41,463 nucleotides of DNA from Alphaproteobacteria bacterium. GTDB lineage: Bacteria > Pseudomonadota > Alphaproteobacteria > UBA9655. The translations under genes and the position numbers were made by a program. Of the stretch, positions 7,298 through 14,819 are shown in pieces; positions within the stretch are counted from its first letter, which is position 1, and each line of letters opens with the position of its first letter. The stretch covers positions 1 to 41,463 of the forward strand of contig JAIEPE010000033.1 of the NCBI GenBank assembly GCA_019749915.1, read 5' to 3'. Below the pieces are notes generated by a model. That model saw only the letters and a list, made by a program, of their open reading frames with translations, was not told where the DNA came from and searched no databases.

Positions 7298-8110
7298 TCA
7301 TTCTTGGGACGAGGATGCAGGCTGACTATCTTCTTTCTCAAACAAACTTTTAATCTTAAGAGAGTTAAGTATAGCTAAAAGATCTGTTTTTGATGAGTCA
7401 TAGGGAAGCTTCATTATTTCTTCTTCCAGACTCTTAAGTCTCCTATGCTCTTCTTCTCCTATCATTTGGGTGGTAAAGTTTTCAAATTTAGGAGAGAATT
7501 GAAAACAGAGCATGCCAAAAAGTTTTTTTCTTTCTTCAGGTGTAATGCCCTTAAAAACTTCCATTAGAACTCGACTGTCTTCTCTATGTTTTAAAGCAAA
7601 AAAGCCAATTTCAAGGTTAGCAAAAGGTTGCCCATCAATGATAGCTCTCCATATGTAATTAGTGGAAGGAGAATTTTCGCAATTAAAAGCTCTTTCCCCA
7701 CTAATTTTATCCAATTTTTCTATAAGAAATTCATTCTTTTCTAGAAATAGAGCGTATTGTTGTTTGCGCTCTTGCTCTTTTCTCCATTCTCCACTTCGGT
7801 CAAAGATTGCCATATTTAAAGTATAACCCTCAGGATAAAGCGTACAGACCCAAGTGCCATCAGGCAAATAAGCTGGTTGTCCTTCTGGAGGTATTGTAAT
7901 TCCCTTTTGCTCAAGTTCATATATGGAACGTTCCATTCCAGTAAGAGGTCTTTCAGGGTTTGATACTTGTTGTGCATCATCAACTGATGATGAGGATACT
8001 GCTATGATACTTCTCCTATCACTACTATTATTATCATCATTAAAAGCTTTTAATGAATGAGGATTTAAAGTAGAAAGAATCATTCCTGTCATAATTGAAA
8101 AACGTAACAT
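7298..8110 (-). CDS. Exported protein of unknown function
   Basis: This 270-residue protein is not recognised. The first 22-25 residues form a plausible Sec signal peptide ending near 'SLKAFN'. After it comes a Ser/Asp-rich linker ('DDNNSSDRR', 'SSSSVDDA'), then a mixed region with 'YLPDGTWVCTLYPEGY' near residue 80 and acidic/basic helical segments such as 'EHRRLKSLEEEIMKL'. It has three cysteines after the signal. The C-terminus is again low complexity ('EDSQPASSSQE'). A strong ribosome site (AAGGAG) precedes the ATG on the minus strand. It is transcribed away from the DUF692 operon. It could be a periplasmic or secreted lineage-specific protein; no function is claimed. Confidence 0.7.
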   Translation of the reverse strand: MLRFSIMTGMILSTLNPHSLKAFNDDNNSSDRRSIIAVSSSSVDDAQQVSNPERPLTGMERSIYELEQKGITIPPEGQPAYLPDGTWVCTLYPEGYTLNMAIFDRSGEWRKEQERKQQYALFLEKNEFLIEKLDKISGERAFNCENSPSTNYIWRAIIDGQPFANLEIGFFALKHREDSRVLMEVFKGITPEERKKLFGMLCFQFSPKFENFTTQMIGEEEHRRLKSLEEEIMKLPYDSSKTDLLAILNSLKIKSLFEKEDSQPASSSQE

Positions 8111-8309
8111 TGATTGTTCTCCTTAAAAATAAGTTAAATAGTAAATCGCTTGATCCATGCTATGGCATTTTATTAATAGAACGTTCAACTCAAAAATTAT
8201 AGTAGCTATTATATCACATGCTCAAATTTGGTTGCTATATCAGGTAACATAAAATCTGAACTCCGCAACTATTCAATAACATAGTTGATCCACTCTTCAG
8301 TGAAGCCTC

Positions 8310-8337
8310 TTGAAGTTTTTTAGGTATAGGATAAGAT
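8310..8337 (+). promoter_or_regulatory. probable promoter of the DUF692-DUF2063-DoxX operon
   Basis: TTGAAG (-35) and TAAGAT (-10) are spaced by 16 bases, placing a start about 40 bases before the ATG at 8385. The rest of the 8111-8384 gap has no open frame over about 31 codons and no recognisable operator. Confidence 0.42.
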
Positions 8338-8384
8338 TTTAATCAATCTACTGTGGAATTAACTGTAAAAACAAAGGCTTTGGG

Positions 8385-9227
8385 ATGCCTATAAATAAAC
8401 GTGTGGGGCTTGGTTTGCGTCCTCCCCACTATCAATATATTATAGAGAACGGTCCTTCTATAGGATGGTTTGAGGTTCATTCTGAAAATTTCTTTATGAG
8501 GGGAGGGCCTTCTTTACAATTATTAGACCGGATTGGGGAAGGGTATCCTTTAAGTCTTCACGGTGTCGGCCTATCCTTGGGATCAGCCGAGAGAATTGAT
8601 TCGGATCACTTAAAGCAACTGAAAGCTTTGATAGAGCGGTTTTCTCCCTTTTTAGTCTCCGAACATCTTTCCTGGTCCCGGGTTGGTGGGCAATATTTAC
8701 CTGATCTTTTGCCTGTTCCCTATACGGATGAGGTTTTGGAAATTTTTTCAAATCATATTGATGAAGCTCAAAGCTTTTTAGGACAAGAAATTTTGATTGA
8801 AAATCCTTCCTCCTACCTTGAATACAATGTGTCAACCATGACAGAACCTGAATTTTTAAATACCCTTTGTCAAAAAACGGGTGCTAAGCTTTTGCTAGAT
8901 ATTAATAATATTTATGTCTCTTCCGTAAACCATGGATGGGATCCCTCTCTTTATCTGCAAAGTATTCCCCCTTCTTTTGTAAGAGAAATTCATCTTGCAG
9001 GTCATAGTCAAAAAACCTTTGAAGATGGCTCCTCCCTTTTAATCGACACCCATTCTTCCCAGGTGTGTAAAGAGGTCTGGGCTCTTTATGCTGAAGCTCT
9101 TCAATTGGGGATGCAGGTCCCAACCCTTATTGAATGGGATACGGATATTCCAGATTTTGAGGTCTTGATGGGAGAAGCCCGGCTTGCTGAAAGCTATCTG
9201 AAGGAACAAAAGGTGATCTATGGTTGA
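8385..9227 (+). CDS. DUF692 (MbnB/TglH/BufB-like) multinuclear iron enzyme
   Basis: DUF692 proteins are TIM-barrel, multinuclear iron oxidases that modify cysteines in ribosomally made peptides (MbnB in methanobactin, TglH in thiaglutamate, BufB in bufferins). The 280-residue protein keeps the expected metal-binding positions: H32 and E34 in 'FEVHSENFF', a His in 'LSLHGVGLS', 'SEHLSW', Glu in 'IENPSSYL', Asp/Asn in 'LLDINNIYVSSVNHG', both His in 'EIHLAGH', 'DTHSSQV', and 'LIEWDTDIP' at the C-terminus. It overlaps the next gene by eight bases and leads the operon. In bufferin operons a small Cys-rich DUF2282 precursor normally precedes this gene; none is visible here, so the substrate is unknown. 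Confidence 0.88.
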   Translation: MPINKRVGLGLRPPHYQYIIENGPSIGWFEVHSENFFMRGGPSLQLLDRIGEGYPLSLHGVGLSLGSAERIDSDHLKQLKALIERFSPFLVSEHLSWSRVGGQYLPDLLPVPYTDEVLEIFSNHIDEAQSFLGQEILIENPSSYLEYNVSTMTEPEFLNTLCQKTGAKLLLDINNIYVSSVNHGWDPSLYLQSIPPSFVREIHLAGHSQKTFEDGSSLLIDTHSSQVCKEVWALYAEALQLGMQVPTLIEWDTDIPDFEVLMGEARLAESYLKEQKVIYG

Positions 9228-9984
9228 TTTGTTGAACCTTCAAAAGGCTTTTTTAGAAACCTATGAAGGAACAAGGTCGTTTAAGGATTTTGTTAAAATA
9301 AATGCTGTTTCTCCTGAGAACCGCTTTTCAGTTTATAAAGGAAATGTGGAAGGCGCGTTTCGAAACGCTCTTGAGGGAACATACCCTTTAATCTGGAAGT
9401 TGATTGGTCAAAAGTGTGCCGATGGCGCGGCCTATGCTTTTATTCGGGCTCAAAAGTCATATCCACAAGAGGGAACCCTTTTGAATTGGGGAAGAGACTT
9501 TCCTGAATTTTTGAAAACTTTTGAGGCGACTAAGGTTCTTTCTTATCTCGCAGATTTTGCAAAATTGGAATGCTTCACAGGAGAGTCCTTATGTGCTGAA
9601 GAGAAAGTTCCTTTGATAGCGGGAGATTTAAAAAACATACCTTCTCAGCACTATGAAAGGCTTATTTTTATCGTTCATCCGTCACTTTTTCTTTTTAGCT
9701 CATCCTATCCCTTGGATCAGATCTTAGAAGTTGTTGAGGAAAGAGCATTATCGGTTACTCTTGAGAATAGGGGGGCTTATGCCTTAATTATCAGGCAGGA
9801 AGCACGAATAAATACCCATTGGTTGTCTGAGGCCGAATTCACTTTTTTCTCCTATGTTTCAAGTGGACTTTCTTTGGGGGAAATTTTAGAAAAAATGGGA
9901 GAGAGAAAGTTTGATTTTCAGGAAACCCTTTCCTTTTCTCTTAAAAATGGAGTATTTTCAGATTATATATTCATGACAGAATAA
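9220..9984 (+). CDS. DUF2063 family partner protein (BufC/MbnC-like)
   Basis: A 254-residue protein with an N-terminal domain of the DUF2063 'putative DNA-binding' type: 'LLNLQKAFLETYEG', 'RFSVYKGNVEGAFRNALEGTYP' and 'LLNWGRDFPEFLKTFE'. Despite the family name, in characterised systems these proteins pair with the DUF692 enzyme and help recognise the precursor peptide. The C-terminal half is less conserved and may be the partner-specific domain. It overlaps the DUF692 gene by eight bases and is followed 15 bases later by the DoxX gene, which is the gene order of bufferin operons. Binding to DUF692 is inferred from context. Confidence 0.8.
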   Translation: MVDLLNLQKAFLETYEGTRSFKDFVKINAVSPENRFSVYKGNVEGAFRNALEGTYPLIWKLIGQKCADGAAYAFIRAQKSYPQEGTLLNWGRDFPEFLKTFEATKVLSYLADFAKLECFTGESLCAEEKVPLIAGDLKNIPSQHYERLIFIVHPSLFLFSSSYPLDQILEVVEERALSVTLENRGAYALIIRQEARINTHWLSEAEFTFFSYVSSGLSLGEILEKMGERKFDFQETLSFSLKNGVFSDYIFMTE

Positions 9985-9999
9985 TAAAAGGACTTAAGA

Positions 10000-10476
10000 A
10001 TGGCGCTTTCCAAAACACTACTTCGCTCTCGCTGGATTAAGGGATATTTAAATCTTCTTTTCTTTCTAGAAAAATTTATTGGCCCTCTTTTTTTTCTGTC
10101 TGTTCGCCTGTGGATTGCTCGCATTTTTTGGGATTCGGGCCTTTGCAAAATCCAAAGTTGGCCCACCACATTAATGCTTTTCAAAAATGAATATAAGGTG
10201 CCTGCTTTTCCTCCAACACTCGCGGCTTACTTTGTAACTCTTATAGAACTTACCTGTCCTGTTTTGATTGTTATAGGTTTTGCTTCTCGTCTTGCGGCCA
10301 TTCCCATGTTGATTGTGACCCTAGTGATTCAATGTACGTATTTATGCGTGAATGAGCACATCTATTGGGGGATGATTTTAGGGTTAATTATTTGTTATGG
10401 GCCCGGGACCATATCTTGCGACTTTTTTATACGGAAATGGCTGCTCGGGAGCAATTCTTCGTGGAAGAGCTTTTAG
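10000..10476 (+). CDS. DoxX family membrane protein (BufD-like)
   Basis: A 158-residue integral membrane protein with about four hydrophobic segments (roughly residues 20-45, 70-95, 100-120 and 125-140). DoxX features include 'RLWIARIFWDSGLCKIQSW' and 'TLAAYFVTLIELTCPVLIVIGFASRLAAIPMLI'. DoxX proteins are small quinol-associated or redox membrane proteins. In DUF692/DUF2063 operons one is often the last gene, and the present order matches. Its precise role is unknown. It ends seven bases before rsmD. Confidence 0.82.
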   Translation: MALSKTLLRSRWIKGYLNLLFFLEKFIGPLFFLSVRLWIARIFWDSGLCKIQSWPTTLMLFKNEYKVPAFPPTLAAYFVTLIELTCPVLIVIGFASRLAAIPMLIVTLVIQCTYLCVNEHIYWGMILGLIICYGPGTISCDFFIRKWLLGSNSSWKSF

Positions 10477-10483
10477 AGGTTTA

Positions 10484-11089
10484 ATGAGAATTGTTGGAGG
10501 TCGACTTCGTGGGAAAAAGCTCATAGCTCCTCCCCATCAAGGAACACGTCCTACTTCTGATCGGACGCGGGAAACCCTCTTTAACATTCTCCTTCACAAT
10601 CCCCATCTTGGTCCTTCAGTTCTTTTAGGTAAAAGGGTGTTAGATGTGTTTGCAGGAACAGGTGCTTTGGGATTGGAGGCCTTATCTCGCGGCGCTAAGA
10701 GCGTTTCTTTTATTGAGAATGATCCCGCCGCCCTTAAGGTTCTCCGTGAAAATCTAAAAGCCTTTGATTTGCCGGCTTTGCAGATTTTTGAAGAAGACGC
10801 CATTCACTTGTCTTGCGTGCCCATAGCTCCCTTTGATCTCATTTTTCTAGATCCACCCTATCATCAAAATCTTTTGGTGCCGAGCCTCGAAAATCTTTAT
10901 CATAATGGATGGCTTGGGGAAGGCGCTATTGTTGTCATGGAAATGGCAAAGGATGAGGAGATCATTATTCCCACTTTCCTTACCTTGATTCTTGAAAGAC
11001 CCTCAGGGGCCGCGAAGCTGGCGTTTTGCCGGTGTGGAAACCCTCTTGCTCTTCAAAATGACATGTGCCAGGATGCTGGCTTATCTTAA
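10484..11089 (+). CDS. rsmD: 16S rRNA (guanine966-N2) methyltransferase
   Basis: RsmD makes m2G966 in 16S rRNA. The start at 10484 gives 201 residues beginning 'MRIVGGRLRGKKL', the usual family N-terminus. An in-frame ATG at 10397 would add 29 residues made of doxX sequence in another frame, so it is rejected. Motifs are 'TRPTSDRTRETLFNIL' (about 19-34), the SAM loop 'VLDVFAGTGALGLEALSRGA' and the catalytic 'LDPPYH'. A ribosome site (AGAGG) lies a few bases upstream, at the end of the DoxX gene. It is probably co-transcribed with the DUF692 operon, although its job is housekeeping. Confidence 0.93.
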   Translation: MRIVGGRLRGKKLIAPPHQGTRPTSDRTRETLFNILLHNPHLGPSVLLGKRVLDVFAGTGALGLEALSRGAKSVSFIENDPAALKVLRENLKAFDLPALQIFEEDAIHLSCVPIAPFDLIFLDPPYHQNLLVPSLENLYHNGWLGEGAIVVMEMAKDEEIIIPTFLTLILERPSGAAKLAFCRCGNPLALQNDMCQDAGLS

Positions 11090-11126
11090 TACAACATTAA
11101 GAGACATGATTTAAGGAGAAGAACAA

Positions 11127-11675
11127 ATGAATATTCTTTCAACGCTTAAAATAAAATCCTTAATTTTACGGGAAACTCTGCTTACATTGGGAGGGGTGGC
11201 CCTTCTCTTTGCAGCCTCTCAAATTGAAATTCCGTTAAAACCTGTGCCCATTAATCTTCAAACAGTGGCTGTGATGCTGATGGGGCTTACCTATACGCCA
11301 CGCCGGGCTCTCGAGTCCCATTTCATTTGGCTTGGTCTGGCTGCTGCAGGAGCGCCAGTGCTTTCGGGGTTTGCTGGAGGATTGTCTTATTTTGCAGGGC
11401 CTACCCTTGGCTACCTTATGGGCTTTGTCGTGTCTGCCTATCTTATGGCGACTCTCAAAGAAAAGCTTTCTCTAAGTTCTTGGAAATCAGATGTGATGCT
11501 CTGCCTTATGGGGACCCTAGTTGTTTTTACCCTTGGGGTTGGATGGCTTTCTTATTTGATTGGCTTTTCAAATGCCCTAATGCATGGTTTGCTTCCTTTC
11601 ATTCTTCCTGGAATTATTAAAGCTGGCCTCTTGTGCACAGCTTTACAGATCGTACGTCACTATCGCCGGGGATGA
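11127..11675 (+). CDS. bioY: BioY biotin ECF transporter substrate-binding subunit
   Basis: BioY is the membrane S component that captures biotin. The 182-residue protein has about six hydrophobic segments and the family motif 'VPINLQTVAVMLMGL' near residue 45, followed by 'GAPVLSGFAGGLSYFAGPTLGYLMGFV'. No bioM or bioN energy-coupling genes are nearby; solitary BioY proteins are known in alphaproteobacteria, including intracellular lineages, and can work with shared or no module. The start has a strong AAGGAG site. The stop overlaps the next start (ATGA, 11672-11675). Biotin import suggests reliance on host or environmental vitamin. Confidence 0.9.
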   Translation: MNILSTLKIKSLILRETLLTLGGVALLFAASQIEIPLKPVPINLQTVAVMLMGLTYTPRRALESHFIWLGLAAAGAPVLSGFAGGLSYFAGPTLGYLMGFVVSAYLMATLKEKLSLSSWKSDVMLCLMGTLVVFTLGVGWLSYLIGFSNALMHGLLPFILPGIIKAGLLCTALQIVRHYRRG

Positions 11676-12076
11676 AATTTTTCTTTCGTCCTCACCACTT
11701 CCTTTGTACCCTTGGGTTTGAAGGAAAGGGATATTCTCTGAACTTTGTCGAAAATTATACTCAGGTGAAGGAAGCCCTTCAAAATAACGAAGAGCTTCCC
11801 ATTCATGTTGTGCCTCATTTGGACTCTGTGTGCAGCGTCTGTCCCCATAATCAAGGTGGTATCTGTGATACAGAAGAAAAAATCCGTGCCCTTGATGATC
11901 ATCATTCTCAGATCTTAGGGCTTGCGCCAGGGGATGTTCTAACATGGGCCACAGCAAAACAGCGTATTAAAGCTAACATGACTCTTGCGGCCTTTCATGA
12001 GGCGTGTAAGGGGTGTCAATGGAAGTCCTTAGGCATCTGTGAAAAAGCCCTTAAAACCCATCGGGGAGAGTTATGA
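11672..12076 (+). CDS. DUF1284 domain protein (Cys-rich, possible metal or Fe-S binding)
   Basis: With the ATG at 11672 (four-base overlap with bioY) the product has 134 residues beginning 'MKFFFRPHHFLCTLGFEGKGYS', the typical DUF1284 opening. Cysteines are arranged as 'CSVCPHNQGGIC' around residue 55 and 'CKGCQWKSLGIC' near the C-terminus, a pattern suggesting a bound metal or iron-sulfur cluster. An in-frame ATG 13 codons upstream (11633) lies inside bioY and is unlikely. It overlaps the Smr gene by four bases. The biological function of the family is not established. Confidence 0.82.
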   Translation: MKFFFRPHHFLCTLGFEGKGYSLNFVENYTQVKEALQNNEELPIHVVPHLDSVCSVCPHNQGGICDTEEKIRALDDHHSQILGLAPGDVLTWATAKQRIKANMTLAAFHEACKGCQWKSLGICEKALKTHRGEL

Positions 12077-12561
12077 GTAAAAGAAAACTCACTCCAGAAG
12101 AGTTACGTCTATGGCGAAATCAATTAAAAGATGTAAAACCCTTATCAAAGATAAAAAAGCTTCCTGAAGAAGATAAAAAGGACATTCCTCTGCCGCCTTC
12201 ACAACCTCCACAAGTTCACCCTTTGAAAAAGCCAAAGTCCACAGATGTGCTCCAACCCTTTCAGCGACGAGAGGTGCGCCAGGTTCAGATTGAGGCGCAA
12301 TTAGACTTGCATGGGCTGAGTCTAGAAAGAGCCTATGATATCCTTGAACAATTTTTGCAAAGGGCTCAAGAAAAACATTTTAAGACCGTTCTTGTTATTA
12401 CAGGGAAGGGCTCTTTGAGTGAAGAACATACCCTGCGGCATCAATTGCCTCGCTGGCTAGAAGAAACGCCTTTGAAAAATATGGTTTTTTCCTACCATAA
12501 TCCTGCTCGACTTCATCATGGGGGGGCGGGGGCATATTATGTGCGTCTGCGGAAAAAGTGA
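12073..12561 (+). CDS. Smr/MutS2-C domain protein
   Basis: A 162-residue protein. Residues 1-70 are basic and proline-rich with little predicted structure. Residues 74-160 form a small MutS-related (Smr) domain with 'LDLHGLSLERAYDILEQFL' (the DxH motif), 'VLVITGKGS' (the TGxG motif) and 'HHGGAGAYYVRLRK'. This is the usual alphaproteobacterial stand-alone Smr arrangement. Smr domains are nucleases acting on branched DNA or on RNA at stalled ribosomes; which applies here is not known. It ends the operon running from 8385. Confidence 0.87.
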   Translation: MSKRKLTPEELRLWRNQLKDVKPLSKIKKLPEEDKKDIPLPPSQPPQVHPLKKPKSTDVLQPFQRREVRQVQIEAQLDLHGLSLERAYDILEQFLQRAQEKHFKTVLVITGKGSLSEEHTLRHQLPRWLEETPLKNMVFSYHNPARLHHGGAGAYYVRLRKK

Positions 12562-12594
12562 AATCTTTAAAGTAAGAATTATAAGAACTAACAA

Positions 12595-12770
12595 AAATGC
12601 CAACTTCGTCATCGCGAGTCCACGCAGTGGGCGTGGCGATCCATCAAAACAAGACTTTTGAGGCAATTGCAAAATTCTTTCCCCTTGTCATCTCCATGTG
12701 CAGGCAGGAAATTACGGGGATTCCATCTTAATGTTTCCCGCCTATGCGGGGATTGATAAACACTGAAATT
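12595..12770. repeat. cluster of palindromic intergenic repeats
   Basis: The 309-base gap between the Smr gene and the next start holds no gene. It has a CGTCATCGCGAGTCC...GGCGTGGCGATCCATC hairpin (12607-12645). Next is the AATTGCAAAATTCTTTCCCC head module with TTGTCATC (12664-12695), and then a degraded CCCGCCTATGCGGGG hairpin near 12739. These modules match those at 1246, 1484 and 31370. From 12775 to 12870 the sequence is AT-rich and presumably holds the promoter of the next gene, but no clear one is seen. Confidence 0.7.
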
Positions 12771-12870
12771 TTTAGCATGTTGTTTGATATCTTTCCCTCA
12801 AAATGACCAATTGAACTTCTTTGATCTTTCTAGATAGTTTGATATTTTAAAAGGGATGATGGGGGACTCT

Positions 12871-13110
12871 ATGAATTCTTTTGATGGAAATATTATTGGG
12901 GATTTAGAGCATATTTACACTCTTGCCCTAGAAAAAGGAAATTTGGCGGTGGCTTTAAAGGCAAAGGAGCTTTTAGCTAAACATATTAATTTCTTTAAGG
13001 CTTCGTCTCATAAAAACCTTTCCCTTGCTGACCTAAAGGATGAAGATATTCAACGCCTTATGGGTGAAATTAAGGAGCTTCTTGCAAAGAAATCAAAAAA
13101 ACGACTATAA
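12871..13110 (+). CDS. Small helical protein of unknown function
   Basis: With the ATG at 12871 the product has 79 residues. This start has a GGGGGA ribosome site about four bases upstream, whereas the in-frame ATGs at 12856 and 12859 have no spaced site. The sequence is nearly all helical: 'LEHIYTLALEKGNLAVALKAKELLAKHINFF' followed by a basic amphipathic tail ('IKELLAKKSKKRL'). No domain is recognised with confidence; the alternating Leu/Ala/Lys helix recalls small DNA-binding or terminase-small-subunit-like proteins, but this is only a resemblance. It lies 32 bases before the FKBP gene and may share its transcript. Confidence 0.6.
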   Translation: MNSFDGNIIGDLEHIYTLALEKGNLAVALKAKELLAKHINFFKASSHKNLSLADLKDEDIQRLMGEIKELLAKKSKKRL

Positions 13111-13142
13111 AGAAGGGAGATAAAAGGAAAGGAAACAATTTC

Positions 13143-13556
13143 ATGAAATATGCAGCATTTGCCGCTCTTTTTGCTTTTTTAACCCCCAACATAGGATCAG
13201 CAACCATGACAAATACAATAACCACCGCCTCAGGACTTGCCTATAAAGATGTAAAAGTGGGAGAGGGGGCAGAAGCCAAACCTGGCCAAGAGGTCACCGT
13301 TCATTATACAGGAAGACTCAAGCAAAATGATCAAAAGTTTGATAGCTCCGTTGATCGGGATGAGCCCTTTACTTTTACTTTGGGTAAAGGTGATGTTATT
13401 CGAGGTTGGGATGAAGGTGTGGCTGGCATGAAAGTTGGTGGTGAGCGGCAGCTTATTATTCCTGCAGAGCTAGCTTATGGAGCGCGTGGTGCAGGGGGCG
13501 TGATTCCTCCCAATGCGACCCTTATTTTTGATGTTAAGCTTCTTGGAGTAAAATAG
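13143..13556 (+). CDS. FKBP-type peptidyl-prolyl cis-trans isomerase, exported
   Basis: A 137-residue protein with an N-terminal signal peptide of about 20 residues ('MKYAAFAALFAFLTPNIGSA') and one complete FKBP domain. Motifs are 'VTVHYTGRL', 'KFDSSVDRDEPFTFTLGKGDVIRGWDEGVAGMKVGGERQL' (given here in parts: FDSS, GDVIRGWDEG, GGERQL) and 'AYGARGAGGVIPPNATLIFDVKLL'. The aromatic and acidic FKBP pocket residues are present. It probably assists folding of periplasmic proteins and is an orphan FKBP without the trigger factor or FkpA extra domains. The CoA-transferase starts three bases after its stop, so the two are likely co-transcribed. Confidence 0.92.
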   Translation: MKYAAFAALFAFLTPNIGSATMTNTITTASGLAYKDVKVGEGAEAKPGQEVTVHYTGRLKQNDQKFDSSVDRDEPFTFTLGKGDVIRGWDEGVAGMKVGGERQLIIPAELAYGARGAGGVIPPNATLIFDVKLLGVK

Positions 13557-13559
13557 ATT

Positions 13560-14738
13560 TTGCAAGCGCTTAAGGGCCTTCGTATCTTTGATATGACTCG
13601 TGTCTTAGCGGGGCCCTTTTGTACTCAAATCTTTGGTGATCTTGGTGCGGATGTTCTAAAAATCGAACATCCTGTTCATGGTGATATGACCCGCGCTTGG
13701 GGCCCTCCATTTGAGCGCAATCTTAAGGGAGAAGAGATAGGCGAAAGTGCTTACTACTTAAGTTGTAATCGAAACAAGCGATCAGTGGCCCTTGATATTG
13801 CAACGCCGGCAGGACTTGAGGTGGCAAAAAAGCTTATCGCTACATCCGATGTGTTTGTCGAAAATTTCAAAGTAGGGTTTCTGGCTCAGTACGGCCTAGG
13901 TTATGAAGACGTTAAAAAAATTAAGCCTGACATTATTTATTGTTCTATTACGGGATTTGGCCAAACAGGGCCTTATGCCCAACGCCCTGGATATGATTTT
14001 CAAGTTCAAGGTCTTTCCGGTCTGATGAGCCTTATCGGCGAGTCCGAGGGTATTCCCTTACGAGCAGGAATTTCGATTGCGGATATTGGCACAGGTCTTT
14101 ATAGCGCTGTTGCCATTCTTGCGGCTCTTTATCAGCGAGTACAAACGGGAGAAGGGCAATATATTGATATGGCCCTTTTAGATTCTACCATGGGACTTCT
14201 TTCTTTTGCGGCTCAATCCTATCTTTTGGATGAAAAATTGCCTCCGCGTATTGGAAATGGACACCCCAATATCGTACCCTATGGACTCTTTGAAGCCCAG
14301 GATGGTTATGTTATTATTGCTATTGGCACGGACAGCCAATTTGAAAAGTTTTGCACCTTTGTAAAAGACGAAACTTTTTTTAAAACCTATCCAATAAACA
14401 AGGACCGTGTTCTTAACCGTGCCGAGGTGAACGGAAAAATTCAGAGTCTTATTGAGAGAAAACCAAAAGCCTATTGGATTGAGCAACTTGATAACATTGG
14501 AATTCCTGTGGGCCCCGTAAATTCATTAAAAGAAGCTTTTGAGGATCCTCAAGTGATAGCTCATCAAATTGCGGCTCCTCTTGAGGGATTAAAAACGGTA
14601 GCCTCGCCTCTGAACCTTTCGAAGTCAAAGCCTACTTATCGCTATCGTCCACCCCATCTGGGTGAGCATACAAATGAGGTGTTGCGTGAGGTTTTAACTG
14701 AGGATGAATTTGAGAAATTGCTGACAAAAGTTATTTGA
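13560..14738 (+). CDS. Class III (CaiB/BaiF) CoA-transferase
   Basis: Family III CoA-transferases move CoA between acyl-CoAs and free acids such as formyl, succinyl or carnitine substrates. The 392-residue protein has the family N-terminus 'LKGLRIFDMTRVLAGPFCTQIFGDLGADVLKIE' (in parts: RVLAGP, LGADVLKIEHP), 'YYLSCNRNKRSVALD', the catalytic-Asp region 'GYDFQVQGLSGLM' and 'IPVGPVNSLKEAFEDPQV'. The start is a TTG: it lies three bases after the FKBP stop, has a GGAG about 13 bases upstream, and gives the usual family N-terminus, whereas the first ATG (codon 12) would delete it. The substrate is not predictable. Confidence 0.88.
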   Translation: MQALKGLRIFDMTRVLAGPFCTQIFGDLGADVLKIEHPVHGDMTRAWGPPFERNLKGEEIGESAYYLSCNRNKRSVALDIATPAGLEVAKKLIATSDVFVENFKVGFLAQYGLGYEDVKKIKPDIIYCSITGFGQTGPYAQRPGYDFQVQGLSGLMSLIGESEGIPLRAGISIADIGTGLYSAVAILAALYQRVQTGEGQYIDMALLDSTMGLLSFAAQSYLLDEKLPPRIGNGHPNIVPYGLFEAQDGYVIIAIGTDSQFEKFCTFVKDETFFKTYPINKDRVLNRAEVNGKIQSLIERKPKAYWIEQLDNIGIPVGPVNSLKEAFEDPQVIAHQIAAPLEGLKTVASPLNLSKSKPTYRYRPPHLGEHTNEVLREVLTEDEFEKLLTKVI

Positions 14739-14752
14739 GGTTCTCAAATTTT
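14733..14752 (+). terminator. weak hairpin terminator overlapping the CoA-transferase stop
   Basis: ATTTGAG / CTCAAAT forms a 7-bp stem with a GTT loop followed by TTT. It contains the TGA stop of the CoA-transferase gene. The stem is AT-rich, so termination may be partial. Confidence 0.35.
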
Positions 14753-14819
14753 ATGATAATCTTATATAATCTATGACTATGATAAACTTAGAAAAATCTA
14801 TAACGGGAGAAAATGAATC

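Noticed and set aside
8157-8252. 31-codon frame before the DUF692 gene as the missing RiPP precursor
   Set aside because: It has no cysteine, no signal peptide and no ribosome site.
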